From: Opitutus sp. GAS368
GTDB taxonomy: Bacteria; Verrucomicrobiota; Verrucomicrobiia; Opitutales; Opitutaceae
Assembly (NCBI GenBank): GCA_945903545.1
Contig: CAMDOO010000001.1
Coordinates: 47,327 to 111,326 of the forward strand
DNA: 64,000 nt
Direction of reading: 5' to 3'
A program made the translations under genes and the position numbers. The notes beneath the pieces were generated by a model. It did not search any database. It had not been told where the DNA came from and saw nothing but the letters and a program-made list of their open reading frames with translations. Below are positions 62,486 to 64,000 of this stretch, piece by piece (positions within the stretch are counted from its first letter, which is position 1; each line of letters begins with the position of its first letter).

Positions 62486-62515
62486 AAAAAAACGCAGCCC
62501 GGTTTGGGCTGCGTT
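62486..62515 (-). terminator. Intrinsic terminator of rplU-rpmA
   Basis: On the minus strand: CGCAGCCC-AAACC-GGGCTGCG, then seven T. The stem is perfect and lies 24 bp after the rpmA stop codon. Confidence 0.9.
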
Positions 62516-62537
62516 GGAAAGTTTAAATTGCCTTGGC

Positions 62538-62783
62538 TCAGGCCTCGACGACCGAGACCTTGCGGTGCGGCTTGTCGAAAAGCACCTTTCCCGCCTTGAG
62601 GGCGAAGAGGGTCCAGTCGCGGCCGACGCCGACATTCTTGCCGGGGTGGAGCTTGGAGCCACGCTGACGGACGATGATGGCGCCCGCGGTGACGGTCTCG
62701 CCGCCAAAATTTTTGATCCCGAGACGCTTCGAATGGCTCTCGCGACCGTTACTGGTGGAACTTTGACCTGTTTTGTGCGCCAT
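62538..62783 (-). CDS. rpmA: 50S ribosomal protein L27
   Basis: The protein has 81 residues. [20 protein letters not shown] followed by GVKxxGGE-like [20 protein letters not shown] is diagnostic, as is the [20 protein letters not shown] end. The N-terminus begins directly MAHK, so no cleaved leader of the Firmicute type is present. rplU lies 12 bp upstream. Confidence 0.98.
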   Translation of the reverse strand: MAHKTGQSSTSNGRESHSKRLGIKNFGGETVTAGAIIVRQRGSKLHPGKNVGVGRDWTLFALKAGKVLFDKPHRKVSVVEA

Positions 62784-62795
62784 GACGGAAAGTGG

Positions 62796-63110
62796 TTAGA
62801 CTTTGATGGATTCGATCTTGATGACGGAAAGCTCCTGACGGTGGCCGCGTTTGCGCTCCATGCCCTTGCGCTTCAGCTTCTTGAACACGATGACCTTGTC
62901 GCCGCGCTTGTTCTCAAGGATCTTGGCCGAGACGACCGCGCCGGGCAGCGTGGGCTTGCCCACCTTGTAGCTTTCGCCTTCGCCAGCGGCGAGGACGGTC
63001 TTGATCTCAACCGTGGCACCCTTCTCCGTGTTCGGGTAACGGTTGACGATCAACACATCGCCCTCCGTCACGGTGAACTGCTGGCCTTGGGTCTTGATGG
63101 TGGCTTTCAT
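62796..63110 (-). CDS. rplU: 50S ribosomal protein L21
   Basis: The protein has 104 residues. [40 protein letters not shown] and [20 protein letters not shown] are the L21 blocks. It forms the usual rplU-rpmA operon; obgE, often next, is absent here. Confidence 0.98.
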   Translation of the reverse strand: MKATIKTQGQQFTVTEGDVLIVNRYPNTEKGATVEIKTVLAAGEGESYKVGKPTLPGAVVSAKILENKRGDKVIVFKKLKRKGMERKRGHRQELSVIKIESIKV

Positions 63111-63269
63111 GAATAAAACCGCGGAATAAGCGGCCCCGCGCAGGTGAACGCAAGGATTAATTGGAATTTTGCCGAGTCATTTTTGCTTCGATTTCATGGA
63201 GCTGGCCCCGGCGAGGCCGGCGATCCATCCGGGTCAACGACCCCGGCGACAAAAAACCGGCAGCCAAGC

Positions 63270-63929
63270 TCATTTTGCCTCCGCCGGCGGGGTCGCACCG
63301 ACATTCTGCAGTTCGATGCGCATGTAGTAGTGCTCCCGGCCTTTGTAATCGCTCGGGAAAGTCCGCCGGTTGAGCCACGTGCGCGGCGCCACGGCCTCCA
63401 ATTCCTGCTGTTTTTTGAAATCCGCCAGCCGGACGGACTCGCGGTCCGCCGCTTCGCGTTGCGGCTGCTGGGCCTCGAGCTGGGCGAGACGGTCAAGCGC
63501 CTCGCGGCGCTGGCGTTCGGTGGCCGCCGCCTCGCGTTCGCGGAGCTCGGTGAGCCGGCGGCTCTCGCTCGCGGCGGCCTCCTTCTCGCGTTGGAGCCGG
63601 TCGCGGTCCACGGCGAGCCGGGTCGCCGCGGTCTCGGCCGCGACGCGGGCGTTTTCCGCGTTGAGTTGGTCGGCGCGCCGGCCGGCCGCCCGCTGCTCGG
63701 CGGCCAGCGCCTCTTGGCGGAATTGCGCCTCGCTGAGCCGGCGGGCCTCCGCCTCGGCGGCCAAACGTTTTTCCAACGCGGCCTGGCGGCGGGCCTCGAC
63801 GTCACGCTCGGTTGCGGCGTGTTGCTCCAGGTCGAGGCGTTCATTCTCGGCCGTGTAGCTCCGGTATCCAAACGTGACAGCCAGGCCGACGAGCAGGACG
63901 ATGACGGCGATCAGGACGGGCTTTTTCAT
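63270..63929 (-). CDS. Membrane-anchored coiled-coil protein
   Basis: The protein has 219 residues from the ATG at 63929. One transmembrane helix (VLIAVIVLLVGLAVTFGY, residues 5-22) is followed by a long Glu/Arg/Ala coiled coil (about 30-170; for example AAEAEARRLSEAQFRQEALA). The end is a short ordered part (WLNRRTFPSDYKGREHYYMR). It would project from the inner membrane. It resembles TolA-like stalks in composition only. No family is named. It lies upstream of rplU on the same strand, 159 bp away. Confidence 0.7.
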   Translation of the reverse strand: MKKPVLIAVIVLLVGLAVTFGYRSYTAENERLDLEQHAATERDVEARRQAALEKRLAAEAEARRLSEAQFRQEALAAEQRAAGRRADQLNAENARVAAETAATRLAVDRDRLQREKEAAASESRRLTELREREAAATERQRREALDRLAQLEAQQPQREAADRESVRLADFKKQQELEAVAPRTWLNRRTFPSDYKGREHYYMRIELQNVGATPPAEAK

Positions 63930-64000
63930 GGGCGGGCGGGGTTGAACGATCCGACTTTGCGGACCGCGTTCCGCCGCAAAGGTTCGCTGACTCCTTGGAC

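Overview
The window is GC-rich, bacterial, chromosomal core DNA. It most resembles a verrucomicrobial genome of the Opitutaceae type. The reasons are a Gram-negative LPS-export set (lptA, lptB, lptC, lptD, kdsC), an mcsA-mcsB-clpC operon outside Firmicutes, a large PVC-type cytochrome/propeller protein, a PEP-CTERM protein, a two-gene-fused 2-oxoacid dehydrogenase E1, and intergenic regions packed with short dispersed repeats. This placement is inference; no rRNA is present. I see no prophage, insertion sequence, CRISPR array or plasmid gene.

Layout. 1-7,000: priA (cut by the window edge), tyrS, a PEP-CTERM protein, AMP nucleosidase and hemL. 7,100-12,500: ilvE, then the mcsA-mcsB-clpC protein-quality-control operon ending in a clear terminator. 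12,900-20,200: a membrane/TPR protein, gltX, an HD phosphohydrolase and a secreted PVC-type protein. 20,400-23,500: a Ser/Thr kinase-rpoN operon diverging from an IscA-type gene, with a near-perfect sigma-54 promoter between them. 23,500-27,000: hemG, hemE and hemF. 27,000-31,400: tyrA, aroA, cmk and plsC, interrupted between tyrA and aroA by a small HTH gene bounded by two palindromes. 31,500-42,000: EVE protein, membrane spermidine-synthase-like protein, PIN/TRAM protein, tRNA-Ala, an ATP-grasp/metallopeptidase pair, tex and small proteins. 42,000-55,800: LPS acyltransferase-like gene, lptB-lptA-lptC-kdsC, E1, trxA, scpA, a HAD hydrolase, rsmB, lptD and glgB. 56,000-64,000: thpR, a three-gene module of a TPR/PEGA membrane protein with two Gly/Ser-rich secreted proteins, an M48 lipoprotein peptidase, rpmA and rplU, and a coiled-coil protein.

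The strongest unexplained signal is the repeat content. At least ten families of short (about 20-160 bp) repeats or inverted-repeat elements lie between genes. They are often nested, and several abut or supply stop codons. One family is built of 7-nt units (AAATCTC/AAATCTG). It occurs in frame inside four unrelated housekeeping genes (hemF, the spermidine-synthase-like gene, tex and rsmB), each time in the same orientation and frame, encoding an I-S-N-L-K-S peptide in a variable loop. rsmB appears to carry pieces of five repeat families in its reading frame. A second notable object is the 676-bp palindrome-bounded HTH cassette inside the tyrA-aroA-cmk-plsC string.

How the genes fit together: hemL, hemE, hemG and hemF give four steps of heme synthesis with the oxygen-dependent coproporphyrinogen oxidase, pointing to an aerobe. 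kdsC, lptC, lptA, lptB and lptD build and export LPS. mcsA, mcsB and clpC mark and degrade damaged proteins. tyrA and aroA serve aromatic amino-acid synthesis. tyrS, gltX, rplU, rpmA, rsmB and tRNA-Ala serve translation.
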